Origin: JAGOCV01 sp049445855
GTDB lineage: Bacteria > Pseudomonadota > Gammaproteobacteria > Burkholderiales > Burkholderiaceae_C
Assembly (NCBI RefSeq): GCF_049445855.1
Contig: NZ_JBMSDV010000005.1
Span: 124,001-188,000, forward strand
DNA length: 64,000 bases
Direction: 5' to 3'
Made by a program: the position numbers and the translations under genes. Positions 14,890 to 23,437 of the stretch are shown one piece after another. The number at the start of each line of letters is the position of its first letter. Within the stretch, counting starts at the first letter, position 1. Under the pieces are notes generated by a model. That model did not search any database. It was given only the letters and a program-made list of their open reading frames with translations, and was not told where the DNA came from.

Positions 14890-16662
14890 ATGGAATTTTT
14901 CGTCCAGAACCTGGCCCCGATCATGTTTGCGGGGCTCATCGTCTTCCTGCTGTTCGGCTTCCCCGTGGCGTTCAGCCTCGGTGCCTGCGGCCTGTTCTTC
15001 GCGTTCGTGGGCGTCGAGGTCGGCGCCCTGCCAGAAACGCTGTTGCAGGCAATGCCGCTGCGCATCTTCGGCATCATGCAGAACGAAACGCTGCTGGCCA
15101 TTCCGTTTTTCACGCTCATGGGGCTGATCCTCGAGCGCAGCGGCATGGCCGAAGACCTGCTGGACACCATCGGACAGCTGTTCGGCCCGGTGCGCGGCGG
15201 TCTGGCGTTCGCCGTGATCTTCGTGGGTGCCCTGCTCGCTGCCACCACCGGCGTGGTGGCCGCATCGGTGATCTCGATGGGCCTGATCTCCCTGCCCATC
15301 ATGCTGCGCTACGGATATGACCGGCGCATCGCGGCCGGCGTGATCGCGGCGTCCGGCACGCTCGCGCAGATCATCCCGCCCTCGCTGGTGCTGATCATCC
15401 TGGCCGACCAGCTGGGTCGCAGCGTCGGTGACATGTACAAGGGCGCGTTCGTGCCGGGCCTGATGCTCACGGCGTTCTATTCCGCGTACGTGGCGCTGCT
15501 GGCGATCGTCAAACCCCAATGGGTGCCGGCCCTGCCGCCCGAAGCGCGGACGATCCGCGAATCCAACGGCAACAGCGGCCTGCCTTCTTTGCTCGTGCTG
15601 ACTGTGCTATGCGTCGGCGTCGCCTTCGCCTACGAACAGAACTACAACGCCGTGGCGACCTGGTGGAAGGGCACCGAAGTCCTGTCGGCGCCGACGGACG
15701 AGAAGATTGTCATCTCGACCGCGGCGGGCGTGCTGCTGGCCTTCGTGATCGCCGTGATCAACAAGGTGACCCGTCTCGGCCTGCTGTCGCGCATGGCCGA
15801 GCGTGTGACCTTCGTGCTGATCCCGCCGCTGCTGCTGATCTTCCTGGTGCTGGGTACCATCTTCCTGGGCATTGCCACCCCCACGGAAGGCGGCGCGATG
15901 GGTGCGCTGGGCGCGTTCATCATGGCGATGCTGCGCGGGCGCCTGTCGATGGCGCTGCTCAAGCAGGCGCTGAACACGACCACCAAACTGTCCTGCTTCG
16001 TTGTGTTCATCCTGGTGGGTGCGACGATCTTCGGCCTGACCTTCCAGGGTGTGGACGGCCCGCGCTGGGTGGAGCACCTGCTGTCCAGCCTGCCGGGTGG
16101 CCAGCTGGGCTTCCTGATCGTGGTGAACATCATGATCTTCTTCCTGGCGTTCTTCCTCGATTTCTTCGAACTGTCGTTCATCGTGGTGCCGTTGCTGGCC
16201 CCGGTCGCCGAAAAGCTGGGCATCGACCTGATCTGGTTCGGCGTGCTGCTGGGCGTGAACATGCAGACCTCGTTCATGCACCCGCCGTTCGGCTTCGCGC
16301 TGTTCTACCTGCGCAGCGTCGCGCCGACCAAGGAATACGTCGACAAGGTCACCAAGCAGGTGGTGCAGCCGGTCACCACCATGCAGATCTACTGGGGTGC
16401 CGTGCCCTTCGTGGTCATCCAGCTCATCATGGTGAGCCTGATCATCGCGTTCCCGGGCATCGTCTCCAGCGGCCTGGACAAGGTCGAGAAGATCGACCTG
16501 AACAGTGTCGTCATCGAAGCGCCGCCCGTCGAGGACATGGGCACGCCCGAGGGCGAAGAATCGCCTTCCACCGAGCCCGCTGCCGGCGAGTCGCAGTCCG
16601 GTAGCGAAAGCAGCACTGAAGTCGACCCGATGAAGGCGTTGCAGGACTCGCTCAAGAAATAG
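14890..16662 (+). CDS. TRAP transporter large permease (DctM family)
   Basis: A 590-residue membrane protein of the DctM/SiaM type with about twelve segments. It has the conserved opening LIVFLLFGFPVAFSLGACG, then the re-entrant loop region IAAGVIAASGTLAQIIPPS and, in the second half, HPPFGFALFYLRSVAP. It is longer than most DctM proteins (usually near 430 residues). There is an insertion around residues 215-300, and an acidic, Ser/Glu/Pro-rich cytoplasmic-like tail of about 70 residues after the last segment. Typical of the larger TakM-type subunits. Convergent with the receptor gene. Confidence 0.92.
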   Translation: MEFFVQNLAPIMFAGLIVFLLFGFPVAFSLGACGLFFAFVGVEVGALPETLLQAMPLRIFGIMQNETLLAIPFFTLMGLILERSGMAEDLLDTIGQLFGPVRGGLAFAVIFVGALLAATTGVVAASVISMGLISLPIMLRYGYDRRIAAGVIAASGTLAQIIPPSLVLIILADQLGRSVGDMYKGAFVPGLMLTAFYSAYVALLAIVKPQWVPALPPEARTIRESNGNSGLPSLLVLTVLCVGVAFAYEQNYNAVATWWKGTEVLSAPTDEKIVISTAAGVLLAFVIAVINKVTRLGLLSRMAERVTFVLIPPLLLIFLVLGTIFLGIATPTEGGAMGALGAFIMAMLRGRLSMALLKQALNTTTKLSCFVVFILVGATIFGLTFQGVDGPRWVEHLLSSLPGGQLGFLIVVNIMIFFLAFFLDFFELSFIVVPLLAPVAEKLGIDLIWFGVLLGVNMQTSFMHPPFGFALFYLRSVAPTKEYVDKVTKQVVQPVTTMQIYWGAVPFVVIQLIMVSLIIAFPGIVSSGLDKVEKIDLNSVVIEAPPVEDMGTPEGEESPSTEPAAGESQSGSESSTEVDPMKALQDSLKK

Positions 16663-16680
16663 GCGCTGCGCGCCGCCAAT

Positions 16681-16708
16681 AAAAAAGGCACGCCTTGCGG
16701 CGTGCCTT
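16681..16708 (-). terminator. Rho-independent terminator of the DctP gene
   Basis: Ten-base perfect stem AAGGCACGCC / GGCGTGCCTT with a TTGC loop, flanked by a run of six A on the plus strand, which reads as a T run after the hairpin on the minus strand. It ends the minus-strand receptor transcript and may stop dctQM read-through as well. Confidence 0.85.
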
Positions 16709-16731
16709 CCATGCGGGTCGCTGGCTGTCGA

Positions 16732-17811
16732 TTACAGCTTGACCGACTGCATGTAGCTGTCGAAGCGGGCTTCGTTGAATCGGAACCAGAGGATCTGGTC
16801 CTTCAGGAAGGCGCGGTAGTCGCCGTAGATCTTCTTCCAGTCCGGGTTCTTGGCGTCCAGCTCTGCATAGACTTCCATCGAAGCAGCGAACGAGGCGTCC
16901 AGCACGCTCTTGGGGAAAGGCAGGACCTTGGTCTTGGCCGCGACCAGTTGCTTGAGCGCGGTCGGGTTGCGGGCGTCGTACTTGGCCTGCATGTCCACGT
17001 GCGCAGCCAGCGACGCGGCTTCGATCATGGCCTTGTACTCGGCGGGCAGTGCGTTGTAGGCCTTGTCGTTCACGTAGAACTCGACTTCCGGACCACCTTC
17101 CCACCAGCCGGGGTAGTAGTAGAACGGTGCGACCTTGTTGAAGCCCAGCTTCTGGTCATCGTACGGACCCACCCACTCGGCGGCGTCGATCGTGCCCTTT
17201 TCCAGTGCCTGATAGATTTCGCCGCCGGGGATGTTCTGGGGAACACCACCCATGCGCTCGATCACCTTGCCGGCGAAGCCGCCGACGCGGAACTTCAGGC
17301 CCTTGATGTCGGCCGGCGACTTGATTTCCTTGCGATACCAGCCACCCATCTGGGCACCGGTGTTGCCTCCGGCGAAGCTGACCAGGTTGTACTTGGCGTA
17401 GAACTCGTTCATGAGCTTGCGGCCGTTGCCTTCTTGCATCCAGGCCGTCATCTGGCGGCTGTTCATGCCGAACGGGATGGCGGCGCCGATCGCGAACGCT
17501 TCGTTCTTGCCGAAGAAGTAATACGGCACCGTGTGGCAGGCTTCCACCGTGCCATTACCCACGCCATCGACAACGCCGAAAGCGGGCATCAGTTCGCCGG
17601 CAGCATGCACGGAGATCTCGAACTTGCCGCCCGACATCGCCTTGATGTGCTTGGAGAACACTTCGGCAGCGCCGTAGATCGTGTCCAGGGATTTGGGGAA
17701 GCTGGACGCAAGGCGCCAGCGAATGGTGGCCTGTGCATGCACGGCCGGGGCGACGCCGGCAGCGAGCACGCCCGCAATACCTGCATTCTTGATGACTGAA
17801 CGACGATCCAT
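16732..17811 (-). CDS. TRAP transporter substrate-binding protein (DctP/TakP family)
   Basis: A 359-residue periplasmic receptor. The N-terminus MDRRSVIKNAGIAGVLAAG carries a twin-arginine motif and AHA-type cleavage (AVHAQ), so export by Tat is likely. The mature part has the TakP-like features RWRLASSFPKSLDTIYG, TVPYYFFGKNEAFA, KGLKFRVGG and EWVGPYDDQKLGF. Proteins of this branch bind 2-oxo acids or lactate; the ligand here is unknown. It is transcribed toward dctQM rather than with them, but is surely their partner by proximity. Confidence 0.92.
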   Translation of the reverse strand: MDRRSVIKNAGIAGVLAAGVAPAVHAQATIRWRLASSFPKSLDTIYGAAEVFSKHIKAMSGGKFEISVHAAGELMPAFGVVDGVGNGTVEACHTVPYYFFGKNEAFAIGAAIPFGMNSRQMTAWMQEGNGRKLMNEFYAKYNLVSFAGGNTGAQMGGWYRKEIKSPADIKGLKFRVGGFAGKVIERMGGVPQNIPGGEIYQALEKGTIDAAEWVGPYDDQKLGFNKVAPFYYYPGWWEGGPEVEFYVNDKAYNALPAEYKAMIEAASLAAHVDMQAKYDARNPTALKQLVAAKTKVLPFPKSVLDASFAASMEVYAELDAKNPDWKKIYGDYRAFLKDQILWFRFNEARFDSYMQSVKL

Positions 17812-17964
17812 GTTTGACTCCGGTTTGGATTGTTGAGGCTCAGTTCACGCAGAGACGACTCTCCCCTCGCGCGCGAACTGCCCGGATTCTAGAAATGCGT
17901 TCCCTTGTTGCCTCGGGGGTTTTCCCTCGAAAGCCCGCAGGACTGTCAGCTATTCATCAGCTTG

Positions 17965-19851
17965 TCAGCCGACGATCTTGAGCCCCGGCTTGGTGCGTTC
18001 GACGAAATTGCCGAAGCGGCCTTCGATGGAGCGCTCGATGCCCCCGGCGTCCAGACCTTGCAGCGACAGCAACCGTGCCGGGTCGCCATGCTCGATGAAC
18101 TGGTCCGGCAGGCCAAGCTGAAGCAGCGGCTTCAGCACGCCGGCTGCGGCCAGCGCCTCGGCCACCGCACTGCCTGCGCCGCCCATGACCACACCCTCTT
18201 CGACCGTGACCAGCGCGTCGTGGCGCGCCGCGACGTCGAGCAGCGTCGCGGTATCCAGCGGCTTGGCCCAGCGCATGTTGATCACCGTGGCGTTGAGCTT
18301 CTCTGCAGCGGCGAGCGCCGGGTAGAGCAGCGTACCGAACGCGAGAATGACGATGCCCTTGCCTTCACGGCGCGGCTCGGCCCTGCCGAAGGGCAGCGCC
18401 GTCAGCTCGGTGCCGGCATCGACGCCGACGCCCGCGCCGCGCGGATACCGCACGGCGACCGGATGATCCTGTTCGAACGCCGTGGTCAGCAACTGGCGGC
18501 ACTCGCGCTCATCGGCGGGACAGGCCACGCTCATGTTGGGAATGCAGCGCAGGTACGAAATGTCGTAGGCGCCGGCATGGGTCGCGCCGTCTGCGCCGAC
18601 CAGGCCCGCGCGGTCGAGCGCGAACACCACCGGCAGGTTCTGCAGCGCCACGTCGTGGATGAGCTGGTCGTAGGCGCGCTGCAGGAAGGTGGAATAGATC
18701 GCCACGACCGGCTTGAGGCCCTCGCACGCCAGGCCGCCCGCGAAGGTGACGGCATGCTGCTCGGCGATGCCCACGTCGTAGTAGCGGCCGGGAAAGCGCT
18801 GCTCGAACTCCACCATGCCGGAGCCTTCGCGCATGGCGGGCGTGATGCCGACGAGGCGCTGGTCTTTTTCAGCCATGTCGCACAGCCAGGTGCCGAACAC
18901 CTGGGTGAACGTCGGCTTGCCAGGTTTGGCCGCCTTCTGCAGGCCGACCGCCGGGTCGAACTTGCCGGGGCCGTGGTAGGCCACCGGATCGGCCTCGGCC
19001 AGCTTGTAGCCTTGGCCTTTTTTCGTGACCACATGCAGGAATTGTGGCCCCTTGAGCTGCTTGATGTTCTCCAGCGTCGGGATCAGCGAATCGAGGTCAT
19101 GGCCGTCGATCGGGCCGACATAGTTGAAGCCGAACTGCTCGAAAAGCGTGGCCGGCACCACCATGCCCTTGGCATGCTGCTCGAAGCGCTTGGCCAGCTC
19201 GAACAAAGGCGGCGCGACCTTGAGGACGCTCTTGCCGACGTTCTTGGCGGCTGCGTAGAAATGCCCGCTCATCAGTTGCGCGAGATAGCGGTTGAGCGCG
19301 CCCACCGGCGGGCTGATGCTCATGTCGTTGTCGTTGAGCACCACCAGCAGGTTGCAGTCGGAAACGCCCGCGTTGTTGAGTGCCTCGAAAGCCATGCCGG
19401 CCGTCATCGCGCCGTCGCCGATGATCGCGACCGCGTGGCGGTCCTCGCCCTTCTGCTTCGCACCCAGCGCCATGCCCAGCGCGGCCGAGATGGAGGTGGA
19501 CGAATGCGCCGTGCCGAAGGTGTCGTATTCGCTTTCGGCGCGCTGCGGGAAACCGGAGATGCCGCCGAGCTGGCGCAGCGTGGACATGCGGTCGCGCCGG
19601 CCGGTCAGGATCTTGTGCGGGTAGGTCTGGTGGCCGACGTCCCACACGAGGCGGTCTTGCGGCGTGTTGAACACGTAGTGCAACGCCACGGTCAGCTCGA
19701 CCGTGCCGAGGTTGGAGCTCAGGTGCCCGCCGGTGCGGGAGACGCTCTCCAGCACGTAGGCGCGCAGTTCGTCGGCCAGCACCTTGAGTTGCGGGCGCGG
19801 CAGTGCGCGCAGGTCGGCCGGTGACTGGATGGTTTCGAGGAGGGTAGCCAT
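17965..19851 (-). CDS. dxs: 1-deoxy-D-xylulose-5-phosphate synthase
   Basis: Condenses pyruvate and glyceraldehyde-3-phosphate to DXP, first step of the MEP isoprenoid pathway (thiamine diphosphate, Mg2+). At 628 residues it has normal length. It shows VWDVGHQTYPHKILTGRRD, the ThDP motif GDGAMTAGMAFEALNNAG...N, the transketolase pyrimidine domain (GIAEQHAVTFAGGLA, DRAGLVGADGATHAGAYD) and a C-terminal transketolase domain. It lies 15 bases after ispA on the same strand, the usual xseB-ispA-dxs order, which couples precursor and prenyl diphosphate supply. Confidence 0.97.
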   Translation of the reverse strand: MATLLETIQSPADLRALPRPQLKVLADELRAYVLESVSRTGGHLSSNLGTVELTVALHYVFNTPQDRLVWDVGHQTYPHKILTGRRDRMSTLRQLGGISGFPQRAESEYDTFGTAHSSTSISAALGMALGAKQKGEDRHAVAIIGDGAMTAGMAFEALNNAGVSDCNLLVVLNDNDMSISPPVGALNRYLAQLMSGHFYAAAKNVGKSVLKVAPPLFELAKRFEQHAKGMVVPATLFEQFGFNYVGPIDGHDLDSLIPTLENIKQLKGPQFLHVVTKKGQGYKLAEADPVAYHGPGKFDPAVGLQKAAKPGKPTFTQVFGTWLCDMAEKDQRLVGITPAMREGSGMVEFEQRFPGRYYDVGIAEQHAVTFAGGLACEGLKPVVAIYSTFLQRAYDQLIHDVALQNLPVVFALDRAGLVGADGATHAGAYDISYLRCIPNMSVACPADERECRQLLTTAFEQDHPVAVRYPRGAGVGVDAGTELTALPFGRAEPRREGKGIVILAFGTLLYPALAAAEKLNATVINMRWAKPLDTATLLDVAARHDALVTVEEGVVMGGAGSAVAEALAAAGVLKPLLQLGLPDQFIEHGDPARLLSLQGLDAGGIERSIEGRFGNFVERTKPGLKIVG

Positions 19852-19866
19852 GCGGATGTCAGAACT

Positions 19867-20799
19867 TCAATTGTGGCGGTCCACCACCATGCTGGCCAGC
19901 GCGCGCAGCGCGGCCGTGTCGGCCAGGCCGCTGGCGTCGAGCGCGGCGTGGGCACGTTGCAACAGCTCACGCGCGTGGGCACGCGAGTTGTCCAGCCCCA
20001 TGAGCGATACGTAGGTCGGCTTGTCGTTGGCGGCGTCCTTGCCTGCCGTCTTGCCGAGGGTGGCGGAGTCGGCCGTCACGTCCAGGATGTCGTCCACCAC
20101 CTGGAAGGCCAGGCCGATGGCGGCGCCGTAGTCATCGAGCTTCGCCAGCGCGGCCGGATCGACCTGCCCGCAGGCCGCGCCCATGAGCACACTGCCCTTG
20201 AGCAGGGCACCGGTCTTCAGGCGATGCATCTGGCGCAATTCGTCTTCTGTCAATGCCTTGCCGACGCTGGCGAGGTCGATGGCCTGGCCGCCGGCCATGC
20301 CCTCATGACCCGCAGCCCTGGCCAGCAAGCGGCACAGGCGCGCCTGCACGGCAGCTGGCACTTCGTCGCCTTCCGGGGCAAGCAGTTCGAACGCCAGGGC
20401 CTGGAGCGCATCGCCCGCGAGCAAGGCACCCGCCTCGCCGAATTTCACATGCACCGTCGGCTTGCCACGGCGCAGCACGTCGTTGTCCATGCAGGGCATG
20501 TCGTCATGCACCAGCGAGTAGGCGTGGATGATTTCGACGGCGCACGCCGCGCGCAATGCGGCTTGCTCATGCCCGCCGACGGCCTGCGCAGCGGCCAGCA
20601 CCAGCAAGGGCCGCAGGCGCTTGCCGCCGTCTAGCACGGCATAGCGCATGGCATCGCCCAGACCGGCGGGCGCATCGTGCGCCACCCAGTCCGACAACGC
20701 CTGCTCGACAAGGCCGAGCTGGTGCGCGCTCCATGCAGCCAGGTCGAAAGCGGCAGACGGCACGGCAGGCTGGGGGTCTCGTTTCACTCGGGTGTCCAT
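19867..20799 (-). CDS. ispA: Farnesyl diphosphate synthase (polyprenyl synthetase)
   Basis: Makes geranyl/farnesyl diphosphate from IPP and DMAPP. The 310-residue protein contains the two Asp-rich motifs: LVHDDMPCMDNDVLRRGKPT (first) and FQVVDDILDVTADSATLGK (second). It also has the GGKRLRPLLVLA region. I start at the ATG at 20799 (MDTRVKRDPQ), which overlaps the xseB 3' end by 16 bases. An upstream in-frame extension to 20865 lies wholly inside xseB and is not family-like. Confidence 0.95.
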   Translation of the reverse strand: MDTRVKRDPQPAVPSAAFDLAAWSAHQLGLVEQALSDWVAHDAPAGLGDAMRYAVLDGGKRLRPLLVLAAAQAVGGHEQAALRAACAVEIIHAYSLVHDDMPCMDNDVLRRGKPTVHVKFGEAGALLAGDALQALAFELLAPEGDEVPAAVQARLCRLLARAAGHEGMAGGQAIDLASVGKALTEDELRQMHRLKTGALLKGSVLMGAACGQVDPAALAKLDDYGAAIGLAFQVVDDILDVTADSATLGKTAGKDAANDKPTYVSLMGLDNSRAHARELLQRAHAALDASGLADTAALRALASMVVDRHN

Positions 20800-21032
20800 G
20801 TCTTGAGCTGGCCCTCGTCGAGCACCTTGATCTGGTCTTCGACTGCCTGCAGCCGCTGGTGGCAAAACTGCAGCAGCGCCGCGCCGCGCTGGTAGCCGCC
20901 CAGCAGTTGCTCAAGCGGCAATTGCCCGGACTCGAGACGGCTCACCAGCTGCTCCAGCTCCTGCAGCGCGGCCTCATAGCTCTCCGGCAGCGGTGCTGCA
21001 TTTTCGGGGGTCGTGGCTGGGGCCTTGGGCAT
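20784..21032 (-). CDS. xseB: Exodeoxyribonuclease VII small subunit
   Basis: An 82-residue helical protein with the family core ESYEAALQELEQLVSRLESG, then LPLEQLLGGYQRGAALLQFC. It binds several copies to the XseA large subunit to cut single-stranded DNA. The frame is open upstream to 21284 but only the part from MPKAP (21032) is conserved in type. xseA is not in the window. First gene of the xseB-ispA-dxs operon. Confidence 0.93.
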   Translation of the reverse strand: MPKAPATTPENAAPLPESYEAALQELEQLVSRLESGQLPLEQLLGGYQRGAALLQFCHQRLQAVEDQIKVLDEGQLKTWTPE

Positions 21033-21202
21033 GCGTATCGTGGGAAGCTTGGCGTGGGGAAGTGACGATTCTAGGCGCTGGCCGCGTCGCTGGCACGCGG
21101 TGGATGTGCCGGGGTGTTTCCATCGCCCGCCACCCCCCGGCAATTCACGCCGCACGGGTGCGGGAATGCCGGTCGATGGGCGGTTGTACCGGGGGCCCGG
21201 GG

Positions 21203-21208
21203 TACAAT
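21203..21208 (+). promoter_or_regulatory. Possible -10 box of the Rieske oxygenase gene
   Basis: TACAAT lies 119 bases before the ATG in the 295-base gap between xseB and the Rieske gene. No good -35 is present. A GC-rich imperfect palindrome, with outer arms GTACC and GGTAC (21186-21205), overlaps it. A GGGGGAG stretch at about 21301-21307 lies 20 bases before the ATG, too far for a usual ribosome site. Nothing else is recognisable in the gap. Confidence 0.35.
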
Positions 21209-21327
21209 GCCCTGCTCCCGCCCGGTCATTCCGGTTTTGTACCCGCGTTTCATTCGACCCGAATCTTCCGGCGATTGTGCGCACCCTCCTGCCCCTTCAT
21301 AGGGGGAGTCTCTAGGTCAGGTCATCC

Positions 21328-22464
21328 ATGTCTGATTTAAGTCTTCAACTGCAGCAGGCCGCAAGCCAACTACCAGTTTCCAGTTACTTCGACGAAGCGC
21401 TGTTCCGGCGCGAGATGGAAACGATCTTCCAGCCCGGGCCCCGTTATGTGGGGCACCAGCTCGCAGTGCCCGAAATGGGCGATTACTACGCCCTGCCCCA
21501 GGAGGGCGAGGGGCGTGCACTCGTGCATACGCCGCAGGGGGTGAAACTCATCTCCAACGTCTGCCGCCACCGGCAGGCCGTCATGCTCAAGGGCCGCGGT
21601 TCGCTGAACGCGGGCCAGGGCGCGGCAGCGGGCGGCAACATCGTCTGCCCGCTGCATCGCTGGACGTATTCGCCCGGGGGCCAGTTGCTCGGAGCGCCGC
21701 ATTTTGCCCAGGACCCGTGCCTGAACCTGAACAACTACCCGCTGCGCGAGTGGAACGGCCTGCTGTTCGAGGACAACGGCCGCGACATCGCGAAAGACCT
21801 CTCCGGCATGGGGCCGCGCGCCGCGCTGGACTTCACCGGCTACGCGCTGGACCGTGTCGAGCTGCACGAGTGCAACTACAACTGGAAGACCTTCATCGAG
21901 GTCTACCTCGAGGACTACCATGTCGGCCCCTTCCACCCGGGCCTGGGCCAGTTCGTCACCTGTGAAGACCTGCAGTGGGAGTTCAAGCCCGAGTACTCGG
22001 TGCAGACGGTCGGCGTGGCCAACCGCCTGGGCAAGGCCGGCAGCCCCAACTACCAGCGCTGGCACGACCAGTTGCTGCAGTACCGCAACGGCGAGCCGCC
22101 GAAGCACGGCGCGATCTGGCTGACTTACTATCCGCACATCATGGTGGAGTGGTACCCGCACGTGCTGACCGTGTCCACGCTGCACCCGCTCGGGCCGCAG
22201 AAGACGCTGAATTCGGTGGAGTTCTACTACCCCGAGGAAATCGTCGCGTTCGAGCGCGAGTTCGTCGAAGCCCAGCAGGCCGCCTACATGGAAACCTGCG
22301 TGGAAGACGACGAGATCGCCGAGCGCATGGACGCCGGCCGCAAGGCGCTGATGATGCGCGGCGACGACGAAGCCGGCCCCTACCAGAGCCCGATGGAAGA
22401 CGGCATGCAGCACTTCCACGAGTGGTACCGCGGCGTCACGAAGATGCCGGCGCGCGGCGCCTGA
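21328..22464 (+). CDS. Rieske nonheme-iron oxygenase alpha subunit
   Basis: A 378-residue ring-hydroxylating-type oxygenase. The Rieske 2Fe-2S ligands are Cys-x-His in NVCRHRQAV and Cys-x2-His in CPLHRWTY. The mononuclear iron histidines are in the motif EDYHVGPFHPG. No ferredoxin, reductase or beta subunit gene is adjacent, so it must borrow electron carriers. Its constant position beside xseB-ispA-dxs in related genomes suggests a conserved, perhaps biosynthetic or demethylating, role rather than a catabolic one (inference). Substrate unknown. Confidence 0.88.
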   Translation: MSDLSLQLQQAASQLPVSSYFDEALFRREMETIFQPGPRYVGHQLAVPEMGDYYALPQEGEGRALVHTPQGVKLISNVCRHRQAVMLKGRGSLNAGQGAAAGGNIVCPLHRWTYSPGGQLLGAPHFAQDPCLNLNNYPLREWNGLLFEDNGRDIAKDLSGMGPRAALDFTGYALDRVELHECNYNWKTFIEVYLEDYHVGPFHPGLGQFVTCEDLQWEFKPEYSVQTVGVANRLGKAGSPNYQRWHDQLLQYRNGEPPKHGAIWLTYYPHIMVEWYPHVLTVSTLHPLGPQKTLNSVEFYYPEEIVAFEREFVEAQQAAYMETCVEDDEIAERMDAGRKALMMRGDDEAGPYQSPMEDGMQHFHEWYRGVTKMPARGA

Positions 22465-22488
22465 GTCTTCCAGGTTCACGAGAGGTTC

Positions 22489-23385
22489 ATGCACGCCCTC
22501 TGGATGGTTCTCGCGTCGCTGCTTTTTGCGACCATGGGCGTGTGCATCAAGTTCGCTGCAGAGCATTTCAACCCCGGTGAAATCGTCTTCTGGCGCGGCG
22601 TCGTGGGTGTCGTGTTCATGGTGATCTTCGCGCGCATGCGCGGCGTGAGCCTGCGTACCTCGTACCCGGTCATGCACCTGTGGCGCAGCGTCATCGGCGT
22701 CGCGGCGCTCAGCGCGTGGTTCTACGCCATCGCCCATCTGCCGCTGGCCACCGCCATGACGCTCAACTACATGAGCAGCGTGTGGATCGCCGCTTTCCTG
22801 GTCGGCGGCATGCTGATCACCTGGACGCCCGCCAAGGGCAGCCCGCTCGCCCAGGGCCCGCTCGTGCTGACGGTGCTGCTCGGCTTCGCCGGCGTGGTGC
22901 TGATGCTCAGGCCCACGGTCGAGCAGAACCAGATGTTCGCGGCGCTGGTCGGCCTGCTGTCGGGCATCGGCTCGGCCTTTGCCTACATGCAGGTGATGGC
23001 GCTGGGACGCGCGGGCGAGCCCGAAATACGGACAGTCACCTATTTCGCCGTCGGCACTGTGGTCGCCGGCCTGCTGGGCATGGCTTACGCGGGTGTTTCG
23101 GCGTGGTCGTGGCAGCACTCGGTCTGGCTCGTGCCCATCGGCCTGCTGGCTGCGATCGCGCAGTTGTGCATGACGCGCGCCTACAGCCTCGGCCCTACGC
23201 TGGTGGTGGCCAACCTGCAGTACTCCGGCATCGTCTTCGCCGCCATTTTCAGCCTCGTGCTGTTCGGCGACAGGCTGCCGTTGTCGGGCTGGCTCGGCAT
23301 GGGCATGATCGTGGTCAGCGGCATCGCGGCCACCATCCTGCGCGCGCGTGCCGCACCCAACGCGCCGGCCGAGGAACATTCCTGA
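22489..23385 (+). CDS. DMT-superfamily transporter (EamA family)
   Basis: A 298-residue membrane protein with ten predicted segments in two EamA repeats. The first starts at ALWMVLASLLFATMGVCIKF, the second near FAALVGLLSGIGSAFAYMQ. Signature helix ends such as LATAMTLNYMSSVW and LGPTLVVANLQYSGIVFA are typical of metabolite exporters of the drug/metabolite group. It follows the Rieske gene by 24 bases with a GAGAGG ribosome site, so the two are probably one transcript. Substrate unknown. Confidence 0.9.
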   Translation: MHALWMVLASLLFATMGVCIKFAAEHFNPGEIVFWRGVVGVVFMVIFARMRGVSLRTSYPVMHLWRSVIGVAALSAWFYAIAHLPLATAMTLNYMSSVWIAAFLVGGMLITWTPAKGSPLAQGPLVLTVLLGFAGVVLMLRPTVEQNQMFAALVGLLSGIGSAFAYMQVMALGRAGEPEIRTVTYFAVGTVVAGLLGMAYAGVSAWSWQHSVWLVPIGLLAAIAQLCMTRAYSLGPTLVVANLQYSGIVFAAIFSLVLFGDRLPLSGWLGMGMIVVSGIAATILRARAAPNAPAEEHS

Positions 23386-23437
23386 AGATCAACTCACCCC
23401 TCGCCTCTCACACACCCTTCACGCACCGGGGAACCCC

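Noticed and set aside
14290..15519. 409-codon minus-strand frame opposite DctQ/DctM
   Set aside because: Hydrophilic, His/Gln/Arg-rich antisense of two membrane-protein genes; no ribosome site or domain.
17905..19824. 639-codon plus-strand frame opposite dxs
   Set aside because: dxs is unambiguous; the antisense frame is His/Arg/Ala-rich and lacks a ribosome site.
21186..21205. GC-rich near-palindrome with GTACC/GGTAC arms upstream of the Rieske gene
   Set aside because: Only the outer five bases pair well and the core is a G/C run; could be chance, so only mentioned with the -10 box.
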